A stretch of 64,000 bases of DNA, taken from Rhizobium sp. RCAM05350. GTDB lineage: Bacteria > Pseudomonadota > Alphaproteobacteria > Rhizobiales > Rhizobiaceae. Every line of letters starts with the position of its first letter. Position 1 is the stretch's first letter. Under the pieces are notes generated by a model. That model was given only the letters and a program-made list of their open reading frames with translations, had not been told where the DNA came from and searched no databases. Shown here piece by piece: positions 8,811 through 19,411 of the stretch. A program made the position numbers and the translations under genes. Location of the stretch: contig CP087974.1 of the NCBI GenBank assembly GCA_024426085.1, positions 3,824,001 through 3,888,000 of the forward strand, written 5' to 3'.

Positions 8811-10139
8811 ATTCCTCGTCGCCCTTGGCGGCGATCCTGTATTTCCGCATTTTCAGATAGAGGGTTTTCCGGGAGATGCCGAGGGCTTCCGCCGTGGCGG
8901 AAACGCGGCCGTCCTGGCTTGCCAGACAGTCGAGGATGATCGAGCGTTCCAGCCGGTCCATCTGGCCCTCCAGCGTCAGCGGGCGGGCGGGAAGATCAGG
9001 CCCGGCGTTTTCTTCCAGTCCGAGGACGAAGCGTTCTGCGACATTGCGCAATTCCCGCACATTGCCGGGCCATGGGCGGCGGTCGAGTTCGGCGACGAGC
9101 GAAGGGTCGATCTTCGGCGGCGTGCGGCCCTGGCGCTTGGCGGCAAGGTCGAGGAAGTGGTGGAACAGCAGGCTGATATCGCCCTTGCGGGCGGAGAGCG
9201 GCGGGATTTCGACGCGGGCGATGTCGAGGCGGTAGGCAAGATCCCTCGCTGGAACTTGTCCTGGGCGGCAAGGCCGTGCAGATCGGCCTTGGTCGCGGCG
9301 ACGACGCGGATATCGACCGGCAGCTCGTCATTCGATCCCAGCCGTTCGATCACCCGCTCCTGCAGGACGCGCAAAAGCCGGACCTGGGCGATCAGCGGCA
9401 TGGATCTCGATTTCGTCGAGGAAAAGCGTGCCACCATTGGCATGCTCGATCTTGCCGATACGCCGCTCGCGCGCCGGTGAAGGAACCGGCCTCATGGCCG
9501 AACAGTTCGGATTCCGAGCATGGTCTCGGGGATGGCACCGCAATTGACGGCGACGAAACGCCCCTTGCGGCCGCTGAAATCGTGTAGCGCGGGCGGTCAC
9601 TTCCTTGCCGGTGCCGGTCAGGCCGATGACCAGCACGTCGGTTGAAGCGCCGGCGATCCGTTTCAGCTTTTCGCGGAAGGCGACCATCGGGGCGGAATGG
9701 CCGATCAGCCGGGTTTCCCACGCGTCGGTATCGGCAATCAGCCGCAGCCGCCGGTTTTCCAGCAAAAGGCGGCGATGATCGCGGGCACGGCGGACGGTCT
9801 CGATCAGGTGCAGTGGGTCGGCCGGTTTTTCGAGAAAATCCCAGGCACCGTCGCGCATGGCGCGCAGCGCCATCGGCACGTCGCCATGGCCGGACATCAG
9901 CACGATCGGGATTTCCGCATCGACGGTGCGGACGGCGGCCAGAAGGTCAAGCCGTCGCCGCCGGGCATGCGCACGTCGGAGACGATGACGGCGCCGGTAT
10001 CGGCACGCAGTTCGGCCATCGCCGACGCCATGGAACTATGCGCTGAGACCTGAAAACCTTCCAGTTCGAGAACCTCGCGGCAGGCATCCAGAACACTGTG
10101 GTCGTCATCGATCAGGATGATATCTGTGGCGGCGGTCAT
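8809..10139 (-). CDS. NtrC-family response regulator (PgtA-like), several frameshifts
   Basis: Sigma-54-dependent activator of about 443 residues. The receiver domain shows the acidic pocket ILIDDDHS and phospho-acceptor Asp in VSDVRMPGG. The AAA+ domain shows Walker A-like TGTGKE, a GSFTGA loop (variant of the GAFTGA sigma-54 contact), Walker B GGTLFLDEIE and WPGNVRELRN. A Fis-type helix-turn-helix (ATAEALGISRKTLYLKMRK) ends the protein. At least five frame breaks lie between about 9240 and 9950, but all domains are recoverable in order and the summed length is normal. The start overlaps the kinase stop by 4 bases. Predicted target is the sigma-54 promoter at 8701-8716. Confidence 0.85.
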
Positions 10140-12046
10140 TCCAGTCCCTTCAGGGAAACGATAAAGCGGGTGCCGTCCGGTCCCGTTTCCAACACCGAGA
10201 TGCTTGCGCCGAAATCCTTGACGATATTGTAGGAGATCGACAGGCCGAGACCAAGGCCGGAGCCGGCAGGCTTGGTGGTGAAGAACGGATCGAATACGGC
10301 ATGAAGGTCGCCGGGAGCAATGCCCTTTCCGGTGTCGCCGACGATCAGAGATGCGCCGTCGCCGGTTTGCCTGATATCGACGGTCACGGTCCGGGTCTCC
10401 AGGCCCTTGACGGCATCGAGCGCATTGCTGATCAGGTTGACCGCCACCTGTTCAAGGCGGATCGGTTCGGCCAAGACCTCCATTTTATTGCCTTGCTCAA
10501 TCGTCAGCTTCAGGTCGACATCCTCTTCCTCGAACCGGTGTTCAAGAAGGCTCAGCGCTTCGCGCACCACCTCGGTGAGATCGACGGGATGGGAATGCGA
10601 TTGCGGGCGGCGGGCGAAGCGGCGGATATGGCTGATCTGGTCGGCCATCCGGCCGGTGAGGTCCCTGATCTTGCCGAGATTGACCAGCGCCTGTTCGCTC
10701 TTGCCGCGCTCGATCAGGGTCTTGCCACTGTGGATATGGGCCTTGATCGCCGCGAGCGGCTGGTTGAGTTCGTGACCGATCCCGGCCGCCATTTGGCCAA
10801 GGGCCGCGAGTTTGGCGGATTGAACCAGCTCGTCGCGGGCCTGGCGAAACAGCATCAGCGCATGGGCGAGGTCGCCGAGTTCGTCCGGCCCCGCTGCCGG
10901 AATCTGCGTCGTGGGCTTGCCTTCGCTCATCGCCACGGCTGCGGCAGCCAGCAGCCGGATACGGGTGAGCAGGTTGCGGTGGACATAGAGATAGCCGATG
11001 GCAACGGCGAGGATGACCGAAAGCACGGCGATAGCGGCCAAGAGGGCTCTTCCCGTTTCGATTGCGGCGGCGGCTCGGGCCGCCGCGGCATCCGCACTTT
11101 TTTCGATCGCAACAACCTCGGATCCGATCAGGCGGCCGAGATCGCCGACGAGGCGATTGTTTTCGGTGGCAAGCGCGGCCAGTTCGCCGGCCTCCTGCAT
11201 TTCCGAACGCTTGCGGTTGGGAATGCCCGTGGCCGGGTTGGATTGCTGCAGGATGCGGGCGGCAAGCTGGCGCACCGTAATGCTGTCGGGCCAGGTTTCC
11301 AGCGTGGCCAGCCGGCTTGCCAGCTCATCGGCACTGTCGCCGAGAAAGGCGTTGGCTTCCTGCAGTTCGTCGAGCGTGGTGGCGTTGACGAGGCGAGCGA
11401 TCAGGCCGGTGGCGAGATTGGCCTGCGACAGCGCCGTCAGCAGCGCCTCGCTCTTGCGCTGTTCGTCAAGGGCCGCCGCACCGGCGCCCTTGCGCGTTTC
11501 GGTTTCGATGTTGAAGCGGATATCGTCGACGAGCGGATCGGCTTCTTCAAGGAGATCGGCCTGGACCCAGCGCAGCTCATCGACATCGGAGCGCATCGCT
11601 TCCATCAGCGTGAACCGTTTTCCCGCAGCAAGATCGATCTGCCGCAGGTTGTCGCGGATGGCGCTGGCGAGCGGCAAAAGGTCGGCCGAGGATCCGGTTG
11701 GGGCGGCGTTGGTTTCCAACAGGCCTTCGAGCGCCTTCAGCCGGGCGGCATAGGTCCGGCGGATATCCTCGTATTCGGCGCGGATTTCCGCACCGGTGAG
11801 GACGGCGGTAACGGAGCCGATGTCGGCTCCGGCCTTGGAGAGCCGGGAGGCAAAGGCAAGCTTCGGCATCTGGTCTTCGACGATGCGCGAAAGCTCGCCC
11901 GACAGCCGTTCATAGGACAGCCAGCCGACCAGGCAGGCGCCGACGGCGAGGCCGACGATAGTGACGAAGGCGGCGACAAGGCGGGCGCCGATGCCAAGCC
12001 GCCAGTCGCGGGCCGCCGTATTGACGGGTAAACGGGCGTCCATCAT
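10136..12046 (-). CDS. Sensor histidine kinase (PgtB-like)
   Basis: Membrane sensor kinase of 636 residues with an unbroken frame. One helix lies at about 21-44, then a largely helical periplasmic region of about 285 residues, a second helix at about 333-352, a HAMP linker, and the kinase core. Phospho-acceptor His425 is in GIGHELNQPLAA; the ATP-binding domain has N-box NLISNALDAV, VGDTGKGI, DPFFTTK and GLGLGL. Domain order matches PgtB, where a separate periplasmic protein (PgtC) supplies ligand recognition. It overlaps both neighbours by 4 bases in the order PgtC-like, kinase, regulator, so the three are translationally coupled. Confidence 0.9.
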   Translation of the reverse strand: MMDARLPVNTAARDWRLGIGARLVAAFVTIVGLAVGACLVGWLSYERLSGELSRIVEDQMPKLAFASRLSKAGADIGSVTAVLTGAEIRAEYEDIRRTYAARLKALEGLLETNAAPTGSSADLLPLASAIRDNLRQIDLAAGKRFTLMEAMRSDVDELRWVQADLLEEADPLVDDIRFNIETETRKGAGAAALDEQRKSEALLTALSQANLATGLIARLVNATTLDELQEANAFLGDSADELASRLATLETWPDSITVRQLAARILQQSNPATGIPNRKRSEMQEAGELAALATENNRLVGDLGRLIGSEVVAIEKSADAAAARAAAAIETGRALLAAIAVLSVILAVAIGYLYVHRNLLTRIRLLAAAAVAMSEGKPTTQIPAAGPDELGDLAHALMLFRQARDELVQSAKLAALGQMAAGIGHELNQPLAAIKAHIHSGKTLIERGKSEQALVNLGKIRDLTGRMADQISHIRRFARRPQSHSHPVDLTEVVREALSLLEHRFEEEDVDLKLTIEQGNKMEVLAEPIRLEQVAVNLISNALDAVKGLETRTVTVDIRQTGDGASLIVGDTGKGIAPGDLHAVFDPFFTTKPAGSGLGLGLSISYNIVKDFGASISVLETGPDGTRFIVSLKGLE

Positions 12047-13390
12047 CGCGGATACCTGTTGAGGCCGATATCATCGCGCGGCGGCGAGGCGGTAAGCAGC
12101 AGGTTTTCCACCATCGCCAGATTGTGCTCGATCGTGTTGCGCAGGTCGCGGGCGACCTGCATCTGCTCCGGCGAGCGCGCCGTGCCGCGCGGCAGCGCCG
12201 CCTTCAGCGAACGGTCGAGCGCTTCAGCCTCGCCTGCTGAGAGGGGAGGCGTGCCGAGAAGCCGGCGGGCTCTGGTCAGCGTGCTTGCCCGGTCGGGCTG
12301 GTTGTCGAGGGCTTCCAGCTGGGCGAGCCTTTTCCACAGCCGCGCCAATGTCGCCCGCCGCCGGACGATATAATCGTCAAAGATCAGGTTGATCAGGCCG
12401 TAGCGTTCTGCCGACAGGCGCGGATCGAAGGCCTTGGACTTGAACAGACCTTCGTTTTCCCCATCAGCTGCCCGTGGCAGTCGGCAAATGCGCGGCGAGC
12501 GGGATGCGGCCGATGGCGGGGTCGAGAAGCAGCGCCTGCCCCTGTGGCGACAGGAGGAAATCGACGAAACGTTCCGCCGCCTGTTTGTTGCGGGCGCGCG
12601 ACAGGATGGCAATGCTGGCAGGCACATAGACCAGATCCGGCGGCAGCACGAAGATGTTGTCGCCGCCGGCAAAATCGGGCGCCTTGGCCAGAAAATCGAT
12701 GGTGATGCCGATGCCGAAACGCCGCTGCGCCACGCCTGCGGCCACGCCTGAAACTGCGCGCCGTCACCGTCGAGAGGTTGCCGCCCAGCTGCGATAGCAT
12801 CGCCCAGCCCTTTTCCCAGCCAAAGGTCTGTAAGAGCGCCTCGATGATCAGGTGAGTGGTGCCGGAGCGGGATGGCGAAGTGATGCTGATATGTCCCTGA
12901 ATAGATCGGGTTGAGCAGATCCTGCCAGTTTTTCGGGATCGGCAGCTTGTTCTGCGCCAGATAGGAGGCGTTGTAGACGATGCCATAACCGGACAGGGCA
13001 AAGCCGAGATAATAGCCTTCGGGGTCGTTGACCGGATAGCCTGAACACCTTTTCCGGAGCGCCGGTCGGACGGGCGGCGATCTTGCTGAGTTCACCCTTC
13101 TGCTTCAACAGTTCGAAGGAATCCGGCGATGAGGCCCAGAAGATATCGGCCGACGTGCCGCGTTTTTCGAGGATGAACCGGCTGGCGCTGGCGGTGTTGC
13201 GCTGGATGATGGTGGTACGGATGCCCGGATTCTCGGCCTCGAAGGCCTTGCGGAACGGCTCGAAGAAGGATGGCGGATAGGAGGTGACGACGGACAGCTC
13301 TTCCTGGTCCTTGCCCTGAGCCGCACCCGCCAGCACGGCCGCGACCAAGGCCAAAATGGCCAGAACTGCAGTCAGCATCAACCTGCCCAC
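12043..13390 (-). CDS. PgtC-like periplasmic sensing protein, frameshifted
   Basis: Exported binding-protein homologue of about 449 residues, predicted to present ligand to the adjacent kinase. The GTG at 13390 has GGGAGG 5 bases upstream and opens into a hydrophobic signal segment. It shares YPVNDPEGYYLGFALSGYG and SRSGTTHLI with the importer binding protein at 7333-8648. The C-terminal 130 residues (RRRATLARLWKRLAQLEALD onward) form an extra helical region suited to contacting the kinase. Breaks are inferred near 13035, 12885, 12740 and 12465. As first gene of the sensing operon it is presumably made constitutively; no sigma-54 site was found upstream of it. Confidence 0.83.
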
Positions 13391-13520
13391 ACGTTCCTCC
13401 CAACGATCGGCACCCCTCTTGGCCCGAGACCTAGTGGATAAAGCCGGCTTTGTCACGGTGAGATTCCGGCGATCGTTATGCCGCATCCGCCCGGCGGAGC
13501 ACCGGCCAAGCGGCTTTCGA

Positions 13521-14585
13521 TTAGCCGTCGATGTCGTGGATGGAATCGAGCGGGCCTTTGAGCGCGGTGCGCGGATGGACCAGTTCGGGCTGGATCAGGT
13601 GGATTTTGACGGCCGGGCGGGCCTCCTCGATCAGCTCGAACGCCTTGGCGAGCATGCTTTCGGTATCCTGGCGGATCATGATCACCGGGAAGGGCAGGAA
13701 AGAGCCAAAGGGATCATAGTCGTAGCAGCCGACGACGATATCCGCGAAGGTCTCGTGCGGATGCTGTGCCATGAAGCGCAGCAGGCCTTCGAAGTTGATC
13801 GAGGAGTTGATGAACAGTCCGCGCGGCAGCTTTCCCTCACGCTCGTAAAAAGCCTCGAAGGCTTTCTGCGTCATGTTCGGTGAATAACCGGTCGGCTGGA
13901 TGCAGGCATCGCTGTCCTGGCCGAGCATCTCGGTCTTGATATCCTTGAAACCCCTTGATACGTTCGCGGCTGGCATGGTCATTGCGCCCGCCGAACAGGA
14001 AAAGCTCCTCCGGTCTCAGGGGGCGGCGGCATCGTCGAACCGCTTGATGATCGCCTGCGTCAGCATCCGGGCGCCCTGATAGTTGTCGCTGATGACAGAC
14101 GGTGCCTTGGTCCCGGGAAGATCGATGTTGATATGGCGGATGCCAGCCGCTTCGCAGAGGTCGTGGACGCTGTCTGGATCGGTGGCGCCGGCGATGAACA
14201 GTTCGTCGATCGAATAGGAAATCAACGTTTCGACCGTTGCAAGCTCCTCCTGCGGATCGCGCGAGGCGCTGACGACGACAGGGCATTTGCCATGGCTGCG
14301 CACCTGTGCCTCGAAAGTCTGCGCCATCGAGGAGAAGTAGCGGTTGTCGTGGACGGGCAGAAGCAGGCCGACGAGGCCGGAGCGGGAACTGCGCAGGCCG
14401 CGGGCCTGGAGGTTCGTGGTATACTGGTGCTGTTCGGCAAGGTTCTGGATGAGTTCGGCTGTGCTCTCCTTGATCCGCCGCTTGCGCCATGTGCCATTCA
14501 GCACGGCGCTGACCGTCGAGGCGGAACAGCCCGACAGGACCGAAAGATCGTAGATCGTCGCCTTCTTTTTTCCCTGCTGCTTCAT
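13521..14585 (-). CDS. LacI-family transcriptional regulator, frameshifted
   Basis: Repressor-type regulator of about 354 residues. The N-terminal helix-turn-helix and hinge (ATIYDLSVLSGCSASTVSAVLNG) are clear, followed by a periplasmic-binding-protein-like effector domain (LVGLLLPVHDNRYFSSMAQT, then SVISDNYQGARMLTQ and GYSPNMTQKAFEAFY). The ATG at 14585 has AAGGAGG 6 bases upstream. Two frame breaks, near 14030 and 13950, are inferred. It diverges from the importer starting at 14828, and a dyad with central ATCGAT lies between them, so it probably represses that operon and itself, with the transported sugar or a phosphate ester as effector. Confidence 0.87.
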
Positions 14586-14652
14586 TCGATCCTCCTTCCG
14601 TTTCTTTAGTGCCAATTTCCTCTTGACGAAAGTTTAAATTCAAAACATATTA

Positions 14653-14694
14653 TTTGCACCATCGATTGTGCAAAAAGAAATATCGATTGTGCAA
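14653..14694. promoter_or_regulatory. Candidate LacI-type operators
   Basis: A dyad TTTGCAC-N8-GTGCAAA spans 14653-14674. The 13-mer ATCGATTGTGCAA at 14661-14673 recurs at 14682-14694, a shift of 21 bases (two helical turns), so a second half-operator is present on the same face. The sites lie about 70 bases from the LacI start and 135-175 bases from the importer start, placed to control both promoters. Confidence 0.6.
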
Positions 14695-14827
14695 CGAGGT
14701 CCGCTTGAGGAGGCGGTGAAGTGGAGGATGCGATTTTCCGCGTCGATTTGAACTGAACTGACAGGGATCGCCAGCCGGGCGCCCCGGGAGTGTTTCCCTG
14801 TGCGGAAACGTTTGGAGGAGGAAGAGC

Positions 14828-15806
14828 ATGAAAAAGTTTATGATCGCAGCGCTGGCTGCATCGCTGGCGCTTGGCGTCTCGTTTGCAGTGATGGCCGCCG
14901 ACAAGGTCGGCGTCGTCGTCAAGATTGGCGGCATTCCGTGGTTCAACGCCATGGAAGCCGGGATCAAGGAGCAAGGGGGCAAGCTCGGTCTCGATGCCTT
15001 CATGGTCGGCCCGACCAGCGCTGACCCGGCGCTCCAGGTTCGTGCCATCGAAGATCTGATCGCGCAAGGCGTCAAGGTCATCGGCGTGGTGCCGAACGAT
15101 GCCAAGGTGCTCGAGCCTGTTCTCGCCAAGGCCAAGGCAGCCGGCATTTTTGTCATTACCCATGAATCGCCGAGCCAGAAGGGGGCCGACTGGAATTTCG
15201 AGCTGGCCTCGTCGACCGGTTTCGGTGAAGCGCATGGCAAGCTTCTGGCCGAGAAGATGGGCGGCAAGGGCGAATATGCCGTGTTCGTCGGCTCGCTCAC
15301 CGTTCCCTTGCACAATGCCTGGGCCGATGCGGCGGTCGCCTATCTCAAGGCCAATTATCCCGACATGAAGCTGGTCGGCGAACGTTACGGCGTGGCCGAG
15401 GATGTCGATAAGAGCCGGTCTACGGCGCTCGATCTCATTTCCGCCCATCCGGATCTCAAGGGCTTCCTTGCCTTCGGTAGCCAGGGTCCGATCGGTGCCG
15501 GTCGTGCCGTCGAAGAACGCCGCAAGACCGGTGAAATCTTCGTGCTCGGGCCGTTCTCCCTCGGCCAGGGCCAGAAGCTGATCAAGTCGGGTGCGATTTC
15601 CGGCGGCTTCATGTGGAATCCGGAAACAGGCCGGCGAAGTCTTCGTCACCATGGCCGATCGCCTGATCAAGGGCGAGAGCGTCAAGGAAGGCGATGATAT
15701 TCCGGGCCTCGGCGTGATCAAGCCGGTGGGTAACGACATCATCGTCGACCAGTTGTTGCCGATCAACAAGGATACCGTGGACGAGCTTGCAGGCATGGGC
15801 CTGTAA
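14828..15806 (+). CDS. Ribose/LsrB-type periplasmic sugar-binding protein, frameshifted
   Basis: Exported binding protein of about 326 residues, Peripla_BP_4 class. The signal peptide is MKKFMIAALAASLALGVSFAVMA. The mature start KVGVVVKIGGIPWFNAME resembles LsrB/RhaS proteins; [20 protein letters not shown] and LAFGSQGPIGAGRAVEE are typical of the fold. GGAGGAGGAAGAGC precedes the ATG. One break near 15630 separates the last 60 residues. It heads an operon of importer and catabolic genes and probably recognises a pentose, hexose or deoxy-sugar. AI-2 itself is less likely because lsrK/lsrF-type partners are not adjacent. Confidence 0.88.
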
Positions 15807-15826
15807 CTTTTCCCAAAAAGGTTCTC

Positions 15827-15868
15827 CCGGGCTGCTGGGCTGGCTTTGGCCGGCTCGGCGGTGCCCGG
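15827..15868 (+). other. Intercistronic hairpin after the sugar-binding protein gene
   Basis: Outer arms CCGGGC and GCCCGG enclose an inner 11-bp stem (GCTGGGCTGGC with GCCGGCTCGGC, three G-U pairs) and a 4-base loop. It lies between the binding-protein stop (15806) and the ATPase start (15906), the same relative position as hairpins in the other importer operons here. Confidence 0.5.
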
Positions 15869-15905
15869 AAGTTCCGCCAAATCCGCATTTTTACAGGTTG
15901 AACCG

Positions 15906-17423
15906 ATGACTGGACGCGAGAGCGCTAAGAGTGGCCAAAAGCCGCTTCTGTCCCTGCGCAACATCAACATGACGTTCGGTGGCGTCAGGGCCTTGAAGGA
16001 TGTCAGCTTCGACGTTCTGCCGGGCGAGGTGCATTGCCTGGCGGGTGAAAACGGCTCTGGCAAGAGCACGTTGATCAAGATCATCACCGGCGTCTACCGC
16101 CCGCAGGATGGCGCGGTGATCGAGTTTGACAGGCAGACCTATTCTGCATATGTCGCCGGTGACGGCGCAGAATTCCGGCATTCAGGTGATCTGGCAGGAC
16201 CTGGCACTGTTTCCGGAAATGACAGTTGCCGAGAATATTGCGTTCCAGACGCTGCTCGGCCGCTGGCCGCGGTTCGTCAACTATAACAGCATGCGCGAAA
16301 AGGCGGTCAAGGCGCTGGCGCGGCTCGGCGTGACGCCTCGATGTCGACCGGCCGTTGAAGGATTATGCCATTGCCCAGCGCCAGATCGTCGCCATTGCCC
16401 GCGCGCTGGTCGGTGAAGCGAAGCTTGTCTTCATGGACGAGCCGACCGCATCTCTGACGCAGTCGGAAACCGACCACCTTCTCGATATCGTCCGCACTCT
16501 GTCTGCATCCGGCGTCGCCGTGGTGTTCAGTCAGCCACCGGCTGGCCGAGGTGCTGGAGATTTCCAGCCGGCTGACGGTGCTGCGCGATGGCGCGCTTGT
16601 CGGCGCCTATTCGACTGAGGGCATGACCCAGTCACGCATTACCGAACTGATGACCGGCAAGACCTTCGACCAGACCGTGCGCCCGCGATGTCGGGGCCAA
16701 TCCCGTTGTGCTGGAGGTCGAGGGGCTTTCCCCGACCCGGCCAGTTCGAGAACATTTCTTTTACTGTCCGGCGTGGCGAAACGCTTGGGATCACCGGGTT
16801 GCTCGGGGCAGGGCGTACCGAACTGGCGCTGTCGTTGTTCGGCATGCTGAAGCCGCGGTCGGGCGCTGTCAAACTCGAAGGCAAGCCCGTCCATTTTTCG
16901 TCCAACCGCGACGCCATTGCGGCCGGGATCGCCTATCTGTCCGAGGACCGGCTGTCGCTTGGGCTGATCCAGCCGCAATCGATCGCCGACAATCTGGTGA
17001 TCGCCTCGCTCGACAAGATCACGGCCAGCGGGCTGCTGTCCGACAGCCGCAAGCGGGATCTCGTCGCCCAATGGATTGCCGATCTCGGCGTCAAGATCGG
17101 GCAGCAGGGCAATGCTATCTCGGACGCTGTCGGGCGGCAACCAGCAGCGCATTGCGATTGCCAAATGGCTGGCGACCGATCCGAAACTGCTCATTCTCGA
17201 TGCGCCGACGGTCGGGGTCGATGTCGGGGCCAGGGCGGGCATTTTCGATATCGTCGTGAAGCTGGCCGAGACCGGCCTCGCGATCATCCTGATCTCCGAC
17301 GAGGTGCCGGAAGTCTATTTCAATGCGGACCGCGTGCTGCATATGGCCAAGGGGCGTGTCGTCAACCAGTTCATGCCGGCGGACTGCTCGCTCGCGGATA
17401 TCGAGGCAGCCGTCTATGCGTAA
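15906..17423 (+). CDS. Double-NBD sugar ABC importer ATPase (RbsA/MglA type), several frameshifts
   Basis: ATPase of about 505 residues with two nucleotide-binding domains. The first has Walker [11 protein letters not shown]-loop [13 protein letters not shown] and Walker [12 protein letters not shown]. The second has [18 protein letters not shown] in place of a classical Walker A (normal for this family), signature [14 protein letters not shown] and Walker [16 protein letters not shown]. The DAPT sequence replaces the usual DEPT, so the second site lacks the catalytic glutamate. At least five frame breaks (about 16160, 16345, 16535, 16685-16740 and 17125) are inferred. The stop overlaps the next gene's start by 8 bases. 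Confidence 0.85.
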
Positions 17424-18414
17424 GGTCGTTCAATCCCATGCGACGGAATTTGCGCTGCTCGCCGTCATCGCGATCATCAGCATCGTTCTGTCGATCATCA
17501 CTGACCGCTTCTTCTCGCTCGGCAATGCGTCTGACCTGCTCAATACCAGTTCGGTCAACATCATCTTCGCCGTCGGCCTGCTGGTGGTGCTGATCGCCGG
17601 CGGCATCGACATCTCGTTCGCGGTCGCAGCGTCGGTCGTCCAGTATGTCGTGCGCTCATGCTCGGCTGGATGGGCGGTGGAGGATGGATCAGCGGGCTCT
17701 TGATCGCCGGTGCACTCGGCGTGCTGCTGGGCGCCATCAACGCCTTCCTGATCCACAAGTTCCGGATCATCTCGATCGTCGCGACCATCGCCACCTTCAA
17801 TATCTATTTCGGCCTGCTGATGTTCTTCACCCGCGGCGTGTCGATCTACAACCTGCCGGACTGGCTGACGTCCCGCGTTATCCTGTTCGAGCATGAAATG
17901 GCCGATGGCAGCTGGATCGAAATCACCCTGCCGGTGCTGGTCATGCTGATCTGCGTGGTCGCCACATGGGTGTTCATCACCCGCACGACGACGGGGCGGC
18001 AGCTTTATGCCTTCGGCGACAATCCGGAAGGCGCGCCGGTTCGGCATCAATATTGGCGCGATGCAGTTCATCGCCTTCGGCTGGCTCGGCCTGATGGCCG
18101 GGATCGGCGGACTGGTCCAGGCGCATTATGCGCAGGAAGTGGTGCCGAACGCGCTTTATGGCCGTGAACTGGATGTGCTGGCCGCGGTGGTGCTGGGCGG
18201 CGCACGTCTAGGCGGCGGCAAGGGGTCGGTGCTTGGCTGCGTACTCGGCGTGCTTCTGATCTCGATCACTCAGAACGGGCTCAATCTGGCGGGTGTCTCG
18301 CCCTATGCCTTCAAGATGATCGTCGGCGCCATCATCCTCGTCGCCATCACCCTGTCCAATACCAGCATCGAAAAACTGCTGCCGTTCATGCGCCAGAAGG
18401 AGGGCCGCAAATGA
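17416..18414 (+). CDS. Ribose-type sugar importer permease 1, frameshifted
   Basis: Integral membrane permease of the BPD_transp_2 (RbsC/LsrC) family, about 332 residues with 8-10 membrane helices. Typical motifs are GGIDISFAVAASV near the first third and LAAVVLGGARLGGGKGSVLG in the cytoplasmic loop near the C-terminus. The ATG at 17416 lies inside the end of the ATPase gene. Breaks are inferred near 17645 and 18040. It overlaps the second permease by 4 bases, and the two probably form a heterodimeric channel. Confidence 0.87.
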
Positions 18415-19407
18415 CCACGATCCTCAATCGCATCAAGGTGGCGCTGGGGCCAGATATGGCCGGGCCGGGATTTGCGCTGATCGCTGTGCCGGTGGTCTTC
18501 AGCCTTGCCTCGCCGCAATTCTTCAGCCGGGCGACTTTTGGCTCCGTCGCCTTTCAGTTGCCGGAGCTCGGGCTTCTGACGCTTGCCATGCTGCTGCCGG
18601 TACTGACCGGTGGCCTCAACCTTGCTATCACCTTCACCGCCAATATTGCCGGGCTGACGGTTGCCTGGGTGCTGCAGCAGAATGGCGGTGCCGATGCCGG
18701 CCCGTTCGCCTTCTTCCTCGGTTGTTTGCTCGGTATCGGCGTCGGGGCGCTCAGTGGCCTGGTGATGGGGCTGGTGATCGCCTATACCCGCGCCCATCCG
18801 ATCCTTGTCTCCCTGTCGATGATGATCTTCCTGCGCGGGCTTGGCGAGTTCCTGACGCGCGGTGGCGACGTCTCTGGCTTTCCGGCCTTCCTGCAGCCGC
18901 TTGGCCATGGCAGCATTTTCGGCTTCCCTGATACCGCTTTTGGTCTTCATCGCCTGCGTTTTGATCTGGCATGTGCTGCTGACGCGGATGAAGCTCGGTT
19001 TCAACACCTATATGATCGGCTCGAATATCGAGGCGGCGCGCTATTCCGGCGTCAACACCCGGAAAGTGCTGGTGCTGGTCTATACGCTGTCGGGCGCCAT
19101 GTGCGCGGTTGCCGGCATCATTATGCTCGCCCGGTTCAACTCGGTGCGTGTCGGCCACGGTGAATCCTACCTTTTGATCACCGTGCTGGCCTGCTTCCTC
19201 GGCGGGGTCAATCCGTTCGGCGGTTTCGGCCGGGTCATTCCGGTGGCCGTGGCACTTGTTGTGCTGCAGCTCCTGTCCTCCGGCCTCAATATTCTCGGCG
19301 CCAACCAGCATCTGGCGACGGCTGTCTGGGGCATCCTGCTCATCACCGTGATGATCCTGCGTTTTGCCGCGGGCCACTTCAAATCTCTCAAGCGAAAAAA
19401 AGGATAA
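18411..19407 (+). CDS. Ribose-type sugar importer permease 2, frameshifted
   Basis: Second BPD_transp_2 permease, about 331 residues. The family loop is LPVLTGGLNLAITFTANIAG in place of GGIDLSVG, and the C-terminal loop is LACFLGGVNPFGGFGRVIPV. Multiple hydrophobic helices are evident, and the protein ends in a basic tail (HFKSLKRKKG). One break near 18935 is inferred. Start ATG overlaps the previous stop, so translation is coupled. Two distinct permeases plus one double-NBD ATPase are the LsrACD-like arrangement. Confidence 0.87.
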
Positions 19408-19411
19408 AACC

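Noticed and set aside
8809-10139. Interpreting the response regulator as a pseudogene
   Set aside because: It has many frame breaks, but all domains are recoverable at normal length, its kinase partner is intact, and breaks are equally common elsewhere, so sequence error is the simpler account.
10301-12031. Long open frame on the plus strand opposite the sensor kinase
   Set aside because: Antisense shadow of a GC-rich gene. The minus-strand product has complete histidine-kinase motifs; the plus-strand translation is low-complexity Arg/Gly/Asp-rich with no family resemblance.
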